Source: Burkholderiaceae bacterium (GTDB lineage: Bacteria > Pseudomonadota > Gammaproteobacteria > Burkholderiales > Burkholderiaceae_C). From it: 64,000 nucleotides of DNA. Location of the stretch: NCBI GenBank assembly GCA_024235955.1, contig JACKLJ010000001.1, positions 1,659,501-1,723,500 of the forward strand, read 5' to 3'. The position numbers and the translations under genes were made by a program. Every line of letters starts with the position of its first letter. The first letter of the stretch is position 1. Shown here one piece after another: positions 26,986 through 36,790 of this stretch. Under the pieces are notes generated by a model. That model ran no database searches, was not told the origin of the DNA, and worked only from the letters and a program-made list of their open reading frames with translations.

Positions 26986-28296
26986 TCAGCTGCCGATGCG
27001 CGAATCCTCGAAGCCGCCGACCTTGGAGTCGCGGAAGCCCGAATCGTCGAAGCCGGAGTTGCGGAAGCCCGTGTTGCCGAAGCCGGTCTTGCCGAAGCCG
27101 GTGGTGCGGTAGCCGCTGGGCTTGACGTCGAGCGTGAACTCGGTGAACGAGGGCTCGTCGGAGACGGCCTCTTCCTGCACCTTGATCTGCTTGGCCATGT
27201 GGCGGCCCTGCTCGTTCTGCAGGCGCCACATGAGGTTGGTGGGCGAATCGGCGAAGGCCAGGCCGTCTTCGCGGCGGATCAGGCCTTCCATGATGAGGCG
27301 CGCCAGATCCTGCTCGAAGGTCTGCGAGCCTTCAGCCAGCGCGTTGTCCATGGCTTCCTTGACGCCGGAGAACTCGCCTTTCTCGATCAGGTCGGCCACC
27401 AGCTTGGTGTTGAGCATGACCTCCACCGCCGGCGTGCGGCCCTTGCCGTCGGCCGTGGGGATGAGGCGCTGCGACACCACCGCCTTCAGCGCCGCGGCCA
27501 GGTCGCTCAGCAGCGTGGGGCGCACCTCGACGGGGTAGAACGACAGCACGCGGTTCAGCGCCTGGTAGCTGTTGTTGGCGTGCAGCGTGGCCAGGCACAC
27601 GTGGCCCGACTGCGCGTAGGCGATGGCGGCGCTCATGGTTTCGCGGTCGCGGATCTCGCCGATCATGATCACGTCGGGCGCCTGGCGCAGCGCGTTCTTC
27701 AGGCCGGTGTTCAGGCTGGCGGTGTCGATGCCGACCTCGCGCTGGTTGATCACCGACTTCTTGTTGGTGAACATGAATTCGATCGGATCCTCGATGGTGA
27801 GGATGTGGCCGGCCATGTTCTGGTTGCGGTGGTCGAGCATCGAGGCCAGCGTGGTCGACTTGCCGGCGCCCGTGGCGCCCACCATCATCACCAGACCGCG
27901 CTTCTCCAGCACCAGCCGGGACAGCACCGGCGGCAGGTTGAGCGTGTCCATCGACGGGATGTCCGGGCTGATGAAGCGCACCACCGCCGCGTAGGTGCCG
28001 CGCTGGCGCATGCCGGAGATACGGAAGTTGCCCACCCCGTGGATCGGGATGGCCATGTTCAGCTCGCCGGTTTCCTTCAGTTCCTCGATCCGGTTGGGCG
28101 GCACCACGTCCATCAGCAGGTTCAGCGGGCCGTCGGCCGGCAGTAGCTGGTTGTTGATGGGGTGGTAGACGCCGTTGATCTTGATGGTGGCCGGCGCGTG
28201 CGCCGACAGGTAGACGTCCGAGGCCTTCTTCTGCGCCATCAGGTGCAGGATGCGCTCCATCATGTTGGTCGGGGCGGCAGGGACAATGGTGGCCAT
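26986..28296 (-). CDS. pilU: PilT/PilU-type retraction ATPase with GF-repeat tail
   Basis: A 436-residue hexameric ATPase of twitching motility. N-terminal PAS-like domain, then Walker A GATGAGKSTT (about 145-154), Asp box, Walker B IMIGEIRD, His box HVCLATLHANN. PilU is preferred over PilT because of the extended C-terminus and MFTNKKSVINQREVG. After about residue 395 there is an unusual tail of five-residue units (TGFGK-TGFGN-TGFRN-SGFDD-SGFRD). The partner pilT is not in the window; the gene sits between dapD and dapE. Confidence 0.88.
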   Translation of the reverse strand: MATIVPAAPTNMMERILHLMAQKKASDVYLSAHAPATIKINGVYHPINNQLLPADGPLNLLMDVVPPNRIEELKETGELNMAIPIHGVGNFRISGMRQRGTYAAVVRFISPDIPSMDTLNLPPVLSRLVLEKRGLVMMVGATGAGKSTTLASMLDHRNQNMAGHILTIEDPIEFMFTNKKSVINQREVGIDTASLNTGLKNALRQAPDVIMIGEIRDRETMSAAIAYAQSGHVCLATLHANNSYQALNRVLSFYPVEVRPTLLSDLAAALKAVVSQRLIPTADGKGRTPAVEVMLNTKLVADLIEKGEFSGVKEAMDNALAEGSQTFEQDLARLIMEGLIRREDGLAFADSPTNLMWRLQNEQGRHMAKQIKVQEEAVSDEPSFTEFTLDVKPSGYRTTGFGKTGFGNTGFRNSGFDDSGFRDSKVGGFEDSRIGS

Positions 28297-28309
28297 GGCG
28301 TCTCTCGTT

Positions 28310-28369
28310 TTGCTATGGAATCTGAAGCTGCCTGCGCTGGTCCTGCAAGGGCTCTGGGTTGATTGGGCC
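28310..28369 (-). repeat. 60-bp repeat family, copy R8
   Basis: Plus-strand text GCTATGGAATCTGAAGCTGC then CTGCGCTGGTCCTGCAAGGG; reverse orientation, occupying almost the whole 84-bp gap between dapD and pilU. Confidence 0.7.
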
Positions 28370-28380
28370 TTGAAACGGGA

Positions 28381-29214
28381 TCAGGGGCGCAGCAGGTCGT
28401 TGATGCTGGTCTTGGAACGCGTCTTGGCGTCCACGGTCTTCACGATCACGGCGCAGTACAGGCTGTAGGCCTGGCCCGCGGCGGTCTGGCGCGGCAGGTT
28501 GCCGCTCACCACCACGCTGCCGGCCGGCACGCGGCCGTAGCTGGTCTCGCCGGTTTCGCGGTTGAAGATGGGGGTGCTCTGGCCGATGTACACGCCCATG
28601 CCGAGCACGGCGTTCTCTTCCACGATCACGCCTTCCACCACTTCGGAGCGCGCGCCGATGAAGCAGTTGTCCTCGATGATGGTGGGGTTGGCCTGCAGCG
28701 GCTCCAGCACGCCGCCCAGGCCCACGCCGCCGGAAAGGTGTACGTTCTTGCCCACCTGCGCGCAGGAGCCCACGGTGGCCCAGGTGTCGACCATGGTGCC
28801 TTCGTCCACGTAGGCGCCGATGTTCACGTAGCTGGGCATCAGCACCGCGCCCTTGCCGATGAAGGCGCCGCGCCGCGCCACGGCCGGCGGCACCACGCGC
28901 ACGCCGGAGGCGCGCATGGCCTCCGGGTCCAGGTGCGCGAACTTGGTCTGCACCTTGTCGAAGAAGCCCAGGTCGCCGGCGCGGATGAATTCGTTGTCCT
29001 TCAGGCGGAACGACAGCAGCACCGCCTTCTTGACCCACTGGTGCACCGTCCACTGGCCCACGGCTTCGCGCGTGGCCACGCGCAGGCGGCCGGCGTTCAG
29101 GTCGGAGATCACGTGCTCCACGGCGTCGGCCACTTCCTTGGGCGCGGCGGCGGGGGAGATGCTGGCGCGGTTTTCCCAGGCGGTGTCGATGATCTGCTGC
29201 AGTTGTTGGGTCAT
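28381..29214 (-). CDS. dapD: Tetrahydrodipicolinate N-succinyltransferase
   Basis: A 277-residue left-handed beta-helix enzyme that succinylates tetrahydrodipicolinate in the DAP branch of lysine synthesis. Hexapeptide repeats run from about residue 105 to 225 ([45 protein letters not shown]). The C-terminal [10 protein letters not shown] is typical. It follows dapC by 30 bp and precedes pilU. Confidence 0.97.
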   Translation of the reverse strand: MTQQLQQIIDTAWENRASISPAAAPKEVADAVEHVISDLNAGRLRVATREAVGQWTVHQWVKKAVLLSFRLKDNEFIRAGDLGFFDKVQTKFAHLDPEAMRASGVRVVPPAVARRGAFIGKGAVLMPSYVNIGAYVDEGTMVDTWATVGSCAQVGKNVHLSGGVGLGGVLEPLQANPTIIEDNCFIGARSEVVEGVIVEENAVLGMGVYIGQSTPIFNRETGETSYGRVPAGSVVVSGNLPRQTAAGQAYSLYCAVIVKTVDAKTRSKTSINDLLRP

Positions 29215-29244
29215 TGTCTGGAACGGGTGGTTTCTGAAGAAGGG

Positions 29245-30447
29245 TTACTTGGATCGGATGAACTGGACGATGCGTTCGGCCGCTTCCACGCACTCGGCGG
29301 TGTCGGCCACCAGGGCCATGCGCACGCGGCCGCGCCCGGGGTTGTGGCCGTCCACCTCGCGCGCAAGGTAACTGCCTGGAAGAACCGCCACATTGTATTG
29401 AGCCAAAAGCTCTCGTGCGAACTGGGTGTCGGAACTATTCCACGCCTCGGGCACACCGGCCCAGAGGTAGAAGGCGGCGTCGGGCAGGCGCACGTCCATC
29501 ACCTGCTCCAGCATGGGGGTGACGCGCTCGAACTTCTCGCGGTACAGGCGCCGGTTCTCGATCACGTGCGCCTCGTCGCCCCAGGCGGCCACGCTGGCGG
29601 CCTGCACGGCCGGGCTCATGGCGCTGCCGTGGTAGGTGCGGTAGAGCAGGAAGGGCTTGACGAGGCTGGCGTCGCCCGCCACGAAGCCCGAGCGCATGCC
29701 CGGCACGTTGCTGCGCTTGGACAGGCTGGTGAGCATGATCAGGCGCCGGAAATCGTCGCGCCCCAGCTTCACAGCCGCTTCCAGGCCGCCCAGCGGCGCG
29801 TCGGCGCGGAAATAGATCTCGCTGTAGCACTCGTCGGAGGCGATCACGAAGCCATGCCGGTCGGACAGCTCGAACAGCATCTTCCACTCGTCCAGCGGCA
29901 TCACCGCGCCGGTGGGGTTGCCGGGCGAGCACACGTAGACGAGTTGGGTGCGTGCCCAGACCTCATCCGGCACCTGATCCCAGCGCGGGGCGAAGTTGCG
30001 CGCCGGGTCGCTGGCCACATAGTGCGGCGTGGCGCCGGCCAGCAGGGCCGCGCCCTCGTAGATCTGGTAGAACGGGTTGGGGCAGACCACGGTGGCGCCG
30101 GGGCGCGTCGGGTCGATCACGGTCTGCGCCAGCGCGAACAGGGCCTCGCGGGTGCCCAGCACCGGCAGCACCTGCGTCGCCGGGTTCACGCGCACGCCGT
30201 AGCGCGCCTGCAGCCAGCTGGCGCAGGCCTCGCGCAGCGCCGGGTCGCCGCCGGTGGCCGGGTAGCTGGCCAGGCCGGTGCCCAGCGCGTCGGCCAGGGT
30301 CTGCTGGATGAAGGCCGGCGTGGCGTGCTTGGGCTCGCCGATGCCCAGGCTGATGGGCGCGTAACCGGGGTGGGGCGTGACGTCGGCCACGAGCTGGCGC
30401 AGCCGCTCGAACGGGTAGGGCTGCAGCTTGGAGAGCAGGGGGTTCAT
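29245..30447 (-). CDS. dapC: Succinyldiaminopimelate transaminase
   Basis: A 400-residue class I/II PLP aminotransferase making N-succinyl-LL-DAP. The PLP lysine is in TSLSKRSNVPGMRSGF (about residue 238), with NPFYQIYEGAALLAG and SPGNPTGAVMPLDEW upstream and the C-terminal Arg in GRGRVRMALV. DapC is chosen over other aminotransferases because dapD and dapE follow in the same operon. It heads the minus-strand dap run. Confidence 0.92.
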   Translation of the reverse strand: MNPLLSKLQPYPFERLRQLVADVTPHPGYAPISLGIGEPKHATPAFIQQTLADALGTGLASYPATGGDPALREACASWLQARYGVRVNPATQVLPVLGTREALFALAQTVIDPTRPGATVVCPNPFYQIYEGAALLAGATPHYVASDPARNFAPRWDQVPDEVWARTQLVYVCSPGNPTGAVMPLDEWKMLFELSDRHGFVIASDECYSEIYFRADAPLGGLEAAVKLGRDDFRRLIMLTSLSKRSNVPGMRSGFVAGDASLVKPFLLYRTYHGSAMSPAVQAASVAAWGDEAHVIENRRLYREKFERVTPMLEQVMDVRLPDAAFYLWAGVPEAWNSSDTQFARELLAQYNVAVLPGSYLAREVDGHNPGRGRVRMALVADTAECVEAAERIVQFIRSK

Positions 30448-30644
30448 GGGGCGGGATTATCGGCGCTGCCGGGCGGAGGGCTGTGGCGGCGGGTCTCCGG
30501 TGGGTTGGCCCCCGCGGCACCGTCAGCCTGTCGGCCGAAAGACCTCCGGACAGCCTCCGGACAGCCTTCGTACAGCCACGGCTTGTTACCAATTCAGGAG
30601 CACGGAAGCAGCATGGGGTCTGGGCTGCTGCCTAGAATGGCTCA

Positions 30645-31550
30645 ATGAATGCAGTACCCCGCGCGGTGGAGCGCGGCACCCCCGGCAGCCGCGGTTTCAT
30701 GGCTTTCGAGGACGTGGCGGGCGATCCCATGGCCCGCCCCGGGCGCCGCCACTGGCGCCTGGAAGACCTGGACCTGCCGGCCATCGAGCACGCCGCCATC
30801 GTGGACGACGAGGCGCTGTTCTACCTGCTGGTCAGCGCCTCGTTCATCGAAACCGGCTCCGACACCTACACCAGCAACCTGGCCGAGCACTACGCCGCCC
30901 ACACCGACGTGGCGGCCTGGCTCACCGGCCAGTGGGAGCCCGAGGAGCTGCAGCACGGCGCCGCCCTCAAGGCCTACGTGCAGGCGGTGTGGCCCGAGTT
31001 TCCCTGGCAGCAGGCCTACGACAGCTTCTTCGCCGAGTACGCGCCGCTGTGCACCGTCGACCAGCTGGAGCCCGACCCGCGCCTGGAACTGGTGGCGCGC
31101 TGCGTGGTCGAGACCGGCACCACCGCGTACTACCACACGCTGCGCGAGCTGAGCCGCGAGCCGGTGCTCACCGATCTGCTCGGCCGCATCCGCACCGACG
31201 AGGTCGGCCATTACAAGCACTTCTTCCAGTACTTCCGGCAGCTGCAGGACGGCCAGCCGGTCGGCCGTGCGCGCGTGGCCCGTGTTCTGCACGCCCGCCT
31301 GCGCGAGCTGCGCGAGAGCGATTCCGACGTCGCCCTGCGCCACGTCTACGCGCACAAGGGGCGGCTGTTCGCCCGGGGCGATCCGAGCTTCGAGGCGGTC
31401 AGCAGGCGGCTCTACGCCTTGGTCAGCTCGCGCCTGCCGGCCGACCAGGCGGTGCGCATGCTGCTGCGGCCGATGCTGCTGCCGGCCTGGCTGGAGCGCC
31501 GGCTCGACCCGCCGATTGCGCGCCTGGCCACCTGGATCATGGCGCCCTGA
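30645..31550 (+). CDS. Ferritin-like diiron protein of unknown function
   Basis: A 301-residue helical protein with a complete carboxylate-bridged diiron motif set: Glu in SFIETGSDTY (about residue 66), EELQH (about 104, ExxH), Glu in VETGTTAYY (about 150) and DEVGHYKH (about 185, ExxH-like DExxH). The spacing resembles acyl-ACP desaturase-like proteins. No partner reductase or ferredoxin is adjacent, so the reaction is unknown. It is upstream of smc, separated by a repeat copy. Confidence 0.75.
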   Translation: MNAVPRAVERGTPGSRGFMAFEDVAGDPMARPGRRHWRLEDLDLPAIEHAAIVDDEALFYLLVSASFIETGSDTYTSNLAEHYAAHTDVAAWLTGQWEPEELQHGAALKAYVQAVWPEFPWQQAYDSFFAEYAPLCTVDQLEPDPRLELVARCVVETGTTAYYHTLRELSREPVLTDLLGRIRTDEVGHYKHFFQYFRQLQDGQPVGRARVARVLHARLRELRESDSDVALRHVYAHKGRLFARGDPSFEAVSRRLYALVSSRLPADQAVRMLLRPMLLPAWLERRLDPPIARLATWIMAP

Positions 31551-31568
31551 TGGCGGCGCACGCCGTTT

Positions 31569-31631
31569 TCATCAAGAAATCGGCCTCCAGGCCTTGTGTG
31601 GCGGGCGCAGGCAGCTATCGAATCAGGAGTA
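31569..31631 (+). repeat. 60-bp repeat family, copy R9
   Basis: Full-length copy with exact core at 31600-31618 and the left half ATCGGCCTCCAGGCCTTGTG. It lies between the diiron gene and smc. Confidence 0.9.
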
Positions 31632-31791
31632 TTTTCAACGCACTCGGCCGCTGCGGGAGGAACGTGCGCCAGATCCGGGCCGCGAGGGTGCGTTCAAGGC
31701 CCGCGCGCAGGGCCGGGCGCCCCATGGCGCACGCTATGATCGCCGTTTCGCCTCTTCCCTGACCCTGGACGGCCCCCGCGGCCCGCGTCTC

Positions 31792-34700
31792 GTGCGTCTC
31801 AATTCCATCAAACTTTCCGGCTTCAAGTCGTTCGCCGAGCCCACCAATTTCCAGTTGCCGGGCCAGCTGGTCGGCGTGGTCGGTCCCAACGGCTGCGGCA
31901 AGTCCAACATCATGGATGCCGTGCGCTGGGTGCTGGGCGAATCCAAGGCCAGCGAGCTGCGTGGCGAGTCCATGCAGGACGTGATCTTCAACGGCACCAC
32001 CAGCCGCAAGCCGGCCAGCCGCTCCAGCGTGGAGCTGGTGTTCGACAACAGCGACCACCGCGCCGGCGGCCAGTGGAGCCAGTTCACCGAAATCTCCGTC
32101 AAGCGCGTGCTCACGCGCGACGGTACCAGCAGCTACTACATCAACAACCAGCCGGTGCGCCGGCGCGACGTGCAGGACGTGTTCCTGGGCACGGGCCTCG
32201 GCCCGCGCGCCTACGCCATCATCGGCCAGGGCACCATCAGCCGCATCATCGAGTCGCGCCCTGAAGAGCTGCGCCTGTTCCTGGAAGAGGCCGCCGGCGT
32301 CTCCAAGTACAAGGAGCGCCGCCGCGAGACCGAGAACCGCCTGTCCGACACGCGCGAGAACCTCACCCGCGTGGAAGACATCCTGCGCGAGCTGAACAAC
32401 AACCTCGACCGGCTGGAAAAGCAGGCCGAGGTGGCGCAGCAGTACACCGGCCTGCAGCAAAGCGCCACGCTCAAGCAGCACCAGCTCTGGTTCATGAAGC
32501 GCGCCGAGGCCGAGGAAGGCCAGGTGCGCCTGAAGGCCGACGCCGAGCAGGCCGAGACCGAGCTGCAGGCCCGCGTGGCCGACCTGCGCCACGTCGAGGC
32601 CGATCTGGAAACCATCCGCCAGTCGCACTACGCCGCCGGCGACCAGGTCAACCAGGCGCAGGGGCGCCTGTACGAGGCCAGCGCCGAGGTCGGCCGGCTG
32701 GAGGCCGAGATCCGCTTCGTGGTCGAAGGCCGCCAGCGCGCCGAGACCCGCCTGGCCCAGCTGGCCGAGCAGACCACCCAGTGGGCCGCCCGCCGGCAGG
32801 ATGCCGAGGCCGAGCTGGAGCAGATCGCCGCCCAGGCCGCCGAGGGCGAGGACCGCGCCATCACCCTGGCCGCGCAGCTGGAAGAGCAGCAGGGCGTTCT
32901 CCCCGCGCTGGAAGATGCGCTGCGCCAGGCCAACGCGCAGTCGGCCGAGCAGCGCAGCGCCGTCGGCCAGGTGCAGCAGCAGATCCAGGTGCTGGCCGCC
33001 GAGCAGCGCGGCATCGAGGACCAGACCCGCCAGCTCAACACCCGCCGCGAGCGCCTGGCCGCCGACCAGAACGCCCTGGCCGCGCCCGACGAGCAGCGCC
33101 TGCTCAATCTGCAGGGCCAGCTGGCCGAGGCACAGCAGATCGCCGAAGAGGCCGACGCCCGCCTGCACGAGCTGCAGGAGCAGTCGCCCGTGCTGGACGA
33201 GGCGCGCCGCGTCGCCCAGCAGGCCGTCAACCAGGAAACCGCCCGCCAGGCCGACCTGGCTGCGCGGATGGAAGCCCTGAAGGCACTGCAGGACAAGGTC
33301 AAGACCGACGGCAAGCTGCAGCCCTGGCTGGCCAAACACGGCCTGGACGGCCTGCAGGGCCTGTGGAGCCGCCTGCACGTGGAAGCCGGCTGGGAGCCGG
33401 CGCTGGAAGCAGCGCTGCGCGAGCGCATGTCGGCGCTGGAAGTCAGCCGGCTCGACATGGTGCGCGCCTTCGCGCAGGATGCGCCGCCTGCCCGGCTGGC
33501 CTTCTACAGCCCGCCCCAGGCCCCGGCGGCCGAGAAGCGCGGCGCGCTGCCCCCGCTGGCCGACCTGCTGCGCCTGCACGATGCGGCGCAGAAGGCCCTG
33601 CTGGCCGACTGGCTGGCCGGCTGCTACACCGCGGCCTCGCTGGAAGACGCGCTGGCCCAGCGTGGCCAGCTGCAGCCGGGCGAGGCCATCTATGTAAAAA
33701 GCGGCCACTGCGTCAGCCCGCACGGCGTGAGCTTCTACGCGCCCGATTCCGAGCAGGCCGGCCTGCTGGCGCGCGCGCAGGAGATCGAGAACCTCGAAAA
33801 GCAGCTGCGTGCCCAGTCGCTGATCGGCGAGGAGGCGCGCAACACGCTCATCAAGGCCGAGGCCCGGTATTCCGATACGTCCCAGCGCCTGGTGTCGGCA
33901 CGGCGCGAGGCAGCCGAAGGCCAGTCGCGCGCGCACGAGCTGCAGGTCGAAACCCTGCGCCTGACCCAGCTGGCCGAGCAGACCCGCGCCCGCAGCGAGC
34001 AGCTCGCCGGCGATCTGGCCGAGGTGGATGCCGCGCTGGAGTCGCTGCAGGAGCGCCGCGTGACCGCCGAGGCGCGTTTTGAAGAGCTGGACATGCAGCT
34101 CGCCGACACGCAGGAGCGCCACGCCCAGCTCGATGAGCGCGTGATCGAGGCCGAGCGCAAGCTGGCCGAGGCGCGCGAGCAGCAGCGTACGCTGGAGCGC
34201 CAGGCGCAGGAAGCGCAGTTCGCCCAGCGCAGCCTGGCGGCGCGCCAGCAGGAGCTGGGCCGCACCATCGACACCGCCAGCCAGCAGGCAGCCGGCATCG
34301 AGACCGAACAGCAGCGCGCCCGCGAAGAGCTGGAGCGCCTGACCGACGCCGCCGCCCAGGCCGGCCTGCAGAGCGCGCTGGCGCTCAAGCTGGAGCGGGA
34401 GCAGGCGCTGGCCGCGCAGCGCAGCAGCTACGACGACCTCACCGCCAAGCTGCGCGCCAGCGACGAGCGGCGCTTGCAGCTCGAACGCGCGCTCGACCCG
34501 CTGCGCCAGCGCATCACCGACCTGCAGCTCAAGGAACAGGCCGCGCGCCTGGGCACCGAGCAGTACACGCAACTGCTGCAGGACGCCGAGGCCGATCTGG
34601 CCGCCGTCAGCCAGTCCATCACCGAAGGCAACGTGCGGCTGCAGGGCCTGCAGGGCGAGATCGACCGCCTGCACCGCGAGATCCAGGCGCTGGGCGCGGT

Positions 34701-35304
34701 CAACCTGGCGGCGCTGGATGAACTCACCGCCGCGCGCGAGCGCAAGCAGTTCCTCGACGCCCAGTCGGCCGACCTGACCGAGGCCATGACCACGCTGGAA
34801 GACGCCATCAAGAAGATCGACGGCGAAACGCGCGAGCTGCTGGGCAGCACCTTCAGCACCGTCAACGAGCACTTCGGCCGCATGTTCCCCGAGCTGTTCG
34901 GCGGCGGCCAGGCCAGGCTGGTGATGACCGGCGAAGAGATCCTCGATTCCGGCGTGCAGGTCATGGCGCAGCCGCCGGGCAAGAAGAACCAGACCATCCA
35001 CCTGCTCTCCGGCGGCGAAAAGGCGCTCACCGCCATCGCGCTGGTGTTCGCCATCTTCCAGCTCAACCCGGCGCCGTTCTGCCTGCTGGACGAGGTCGAC
35101 GCGCCGCTGGACGACGCCAACACCGAGCGCTATGCCAAGCTGGTGTCGCACATGGCGCAGGAAACGCAGTTCCTGTTCATCAGCCACAACAAGATCGCCA
35201 TGGAAATGGCCGAACAGCTGATCGGCGTGACCATGCAGGAGCAGGGCGTCTCGCGGATCGTCGCGGTCGACATGGAAAGCGCAGTAGGAATGGCCGAGGT
35301 ATGA
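31792..35304 (+). CDS. smc: Chromosome segregation protein SMC
   Basis: A 1170-residue SMC ATPase that organises the chromosome with ScpA/ScpB. Head: Walker A GPNGCGKSN (about residues 32-40), then FLGTGLGPRAYAIIGQG. Two long Glu/Gln/Ala-rich coiled coils (about 165-500 and 665-1000) flank a hinge (about 505-660, QPWLAKHGLDGLQGLWS). C-terminal head: LLSGGEKALTAIAL signature and FCLLDEVDAPLDDAN Walker B. The start is GTG at 31792 (MRLNSIKLSGFKSF); the frame is open far upstream but without similarity. The stop overlaps zipA (ATGA). Confidence 0.96.
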   Translation: MRLNSIKLSGFKSFAEPTNFQLPGQLVGVVGPNGCGKSNIMDAVRWVLGESKASELRGESMQDVIFNGTTSRKPASRSSVELVFDNSDHRAGGQWSQFTEISVKRVLTRDGTSSYYINNQPVRRRDVQDVFLGTGLGPRAYAIIGQGTISRIIESRPEELRLFLEEAAGVSKYKERRRETENRLSDTRENLTRVEDILRELNNNLDRLEKQAEVAQQYTGLQQSATLKQHQLWFMKRAEAEEGQVRLKADAEQAETELQARVADLRHVEADLETIRQSHYAAGDQVNQAQGRLYEASAEVGRLEAEIRFVVEGRQRAETRLAQLAEQTTQWAARRQDAEAELEQIAAQAAEGEDRAITLAAQLEEQQGVLPALEDALRQANAQSAEQRSAVGQVQQQIQVLAAEQRGIEDQTRQLNTRRERLAADQNALAAPDEQRLLNLQGQLAEAQQIAEEADARLHELQEQSPVLDEARRVAQQAVNQETARQADLAARMEALKALQDKVKTDGKLQPWLAKHGLDGLQGLWSRLHVEAGWEPALEAALRERMSALEVSRLDMVRAFAQDAPPARLAFYSPPQAPAAEKRGALPPLADLLRLHDAAQKALLADWLAGCYTAASLEDALAQRGQLQPGEAIYVKSGHCVSPHGVSFYAPDSEQAGLLARAQEIENLEKQLRAQSLIGEEARNTLIKAEARYSDTSQRLVSARREAAEGQSRAHELQVETLRLTQLAEQTRARSEQLAGDLAEVDAALESLQERRVTAEARFEELDMQLADTQERHAQLDERVIEAERKLAEAREQQRTLERQAQEAQFAQRSLAARQQELGRTIDTASQQAAGIETEQQRAREELERLTDAAAQAGLQSALALKLEREQALAAQRSSYDDLTAKLRASDERRLQLERALDPLRQRITDLQLKEQAARLGTEQYTQLLQDAEADLAAVSQSITEGNVRLQGLQGEIDRLHREIQALGAVNLAALDELTAARERKQFLDAQSADLTEAMTTLEDAIKKIDGETRELLGSTFSTVNEHFGRMFPELFGGGQARLVMTGEEILDSGVQVMAQPPGKKNQTIHLLSGGEKALTAIALVFAIFQLNPAPFCLLDEVDAPLDDANTERYAKLVSHMAQETQFLFISHNKIAMEMAEQLIGVTMQEQGVSRIVAVDMESAVGMAEV

Positions 35305-36389
35305 GCGCGTTGCAAGTGGGCTTGGCCGTGGCCGGCGGGCTGCTGCTGGGCGGGGTGATCGCCTGGGAAACCTGGAACGCGCGCCGCCGGGCGCCGCGCC
35401 AGCCGGTCCCGGAGCGCCGGCCGCCGGCGCCAGAGGAGGGCGAGCGCGTCGAACCCGGCGTGGCCTCGGCCCTGCCGACGGCCGACGACGAACGCCTGGA
35501 GCCCGGCTTCGATACCGCGCCCGGCGCCCTGTCGCCGCTCGGGCCCGTGCCGGCGCCGGAAAAGCGCCCGCGGCTCGACGCGCTGATCGACGTCATCGCG
35601 CCCATCGCGCTGGATGGGCGCGTGGTCTCCGGCGATGCCGCGCTGGCCGCGCTGCCGGCCACCCGCCGCGTGGGCAGCAAGCCCTTCGCTGTGGAAGGCC
35701 GCAACGTGCTCACCGAGGAGTGGGAGTTTCCCATCGCCGGCCAGCGCTACGACGCGCTGCAGGCCGGCGTGCAGCTGGCCAACCGCACCGGCCCGCTGAA
35801 CGAGATCGAGTACTCCGAATACGTGATGAAGGCGCAGCACTTTGCCGACGCCCTGGGCGGCGCGCCCGAGTTCCCGGACATGCTGCACGAGGTCGCCCGC
35901 GCCCGCGAGCTGGACGAATTCGCCGCCACGCACGACGCGCAGCTCAGCTTCACGCTGCGCGCGCGCCTGACGGCCTGGAGCCCCGGCTTCGTGCACCAGC
36001 AGGCCGCGCGCCTGGGCTTCACGGCCGGCGCCATTCCCGGTCGCATGGTGCTGCCGGCCGAAGAGCCCGGCCTGCCGCCGGTGCTGGGCCTGGTGTTCGA
36101 CCCGCGCGCCGCGCTGTCCGAAGACCCGGAGCAGTCGGCCATCAACAGCCTGGCGCTCAGCCTGGACGTACCGCAGGTGCACCGCAACGCGCGCCCCTTC
36201 GGCCGCCTGCGCGACGTCGCCTTCGCCCTGGCCGAGGTGATGGACGGCGAGATCACCGACGACACCGGCCAGCCCCTCAGGACCGAGATGATCGACAAGA
36301 TCGGCCAGGACCTGGCCCAGCTCTACGACACGCTGGACGCGCACGACCTGGCGGCCGGGTCGCCGCAGGCGCGGCGCTTGTTCAGCTGA
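35301..36389 (+). CDS. zipA: ZipA-like cell division protein
   Basis: A 362-residue protein with an N-terminal membrane helix (LQVGLAVAGGLLLGGVIAW, residues 4-22), a charged Pro/Arg-rich linker (about 25-100) and a C-terminal FtsZ-binding domain (ZipA C, about 215-345: HEVARARELDEFAATHDAQL, MPGF-like region MVLPAEEPGLPPV). It tethers FtsZ to the membrane at the division site. ATG overlaps the smc stop. In related genomes ligA normally follows; here 4.2 kb of accessory DNA intervenes. Confidence 0.88.
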   Translation: MSALQVGLAVAGGLLLGGVIAWETWNARRRAPRQPVPERRPPAPEEGERVEPGVASALPTADDERLEPGFDTAPGALSPLGPVPAPEKRPRLDALIDVIAPIALDGRVVSGDAALAALPATRRVGSKPFAVEGRNVLTEEWEFPIAGQRYDALQAGVQLANRTGPLNEIEYSEYVMKAQHFADALGGAPEFPDMLHEVARARELDEFAATHDAQLSFTLRARLTAWSPGFVHQQAARLGFTAGAIPGRMVLPAEEPGLPPVLGLVFDPRAALSEDPEQSAINSLALSLDVPQVHRNARPFGRLRDVAFALAEVMDGEITDDTGQPLRTEMIDKIGQDLAQLYDTLDAHDLAAGSPQARRLFS

Positions 36390-36468
36390 GCCCACGCGCC
36401 CGGCTGAAGCGCCGTGGGGGGCATCGTTGCAGGCGCGTGGCTTCTGATCGAAGTCTGGTGGTGAAACG

Positions 36469-36515
36469 TGGCTCTAGACCTTGCCAAGTCTTGGCTGACC
36501 GCTATCAAAACAAGA
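36469..36515 (+). repeat. 60-bp repeat family, degenerate copy
   Basis: TGGCTCTAGACCTTGCCAAG then TCTTGGCTGACCGCTATCAA: keeps the left half, the TTGGC junction and CTATCAAAAC, but has lost most of the core. Near the left boundary of the variable insertion after zipA. Confidence 0.4.
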
Positions 36516-36525
36516 AAAGCGCACC

Positions 36526-36790
36526 CGCCAGACCCACACCGTCATCCGGGCCGGCCATGCCCAGTGGGAAGCAGCCCGGGCCAGCCTCAGGCTCGCGCAG
36601 ACCGAAGGCCTGCCCACGCTGGATTTCAACCTCGCCCACTACCGCAACGGCCGCCCCAACACCGCCATCTCAGACCTGCGCTCCCACGAAAACGTCATCG
36701 GCATGAGCCTGAGCATTTCGCTCTTCGACGGTTTTGCCACCACCTGCAGGGTACGCGCTGCCCAGGCCCAGGTGGCGGAACACGGAACCG
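36526..36790 (+). pseudogene. TolC-family outer membrane protein fragment
   Basis: An open stretch of about 88 codons without a start reads RQTHTVIRAGHAQWEAARAS, then LAQTEGLPTLDFNLAHYRNG and MSLSISLFDGFATTCRVRAA. This matches the interior of TolC-type type I secretion channels (coiled-coil helix, then the YRNGRP and SIPLFDGF region). Both ends are missing, so it is a remnant. It lies between zipA and higB. Confidence 0.65.

Noticed and set aside
27000..27120. Classical pentapeptide-repeat (A[D/N]Lxx) domain at the end of PilU
   Set aside because: The unit is five residues long but is (T/S)GFxx, without the A(D/N)Lxx pattern of the right-handed beta-helix family.
31267..31791. Upstream extension of the smc frame
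   Set aside because: It overlaps the diiron gene and the repeat R9; the family N-terminus begins at the GTG at 31792.
31615..35187. 1190-codon open frame antisense to smc
   Set aside because: Low-complexity Leu/Gly/Ala product and an intact SMC on the other strand.
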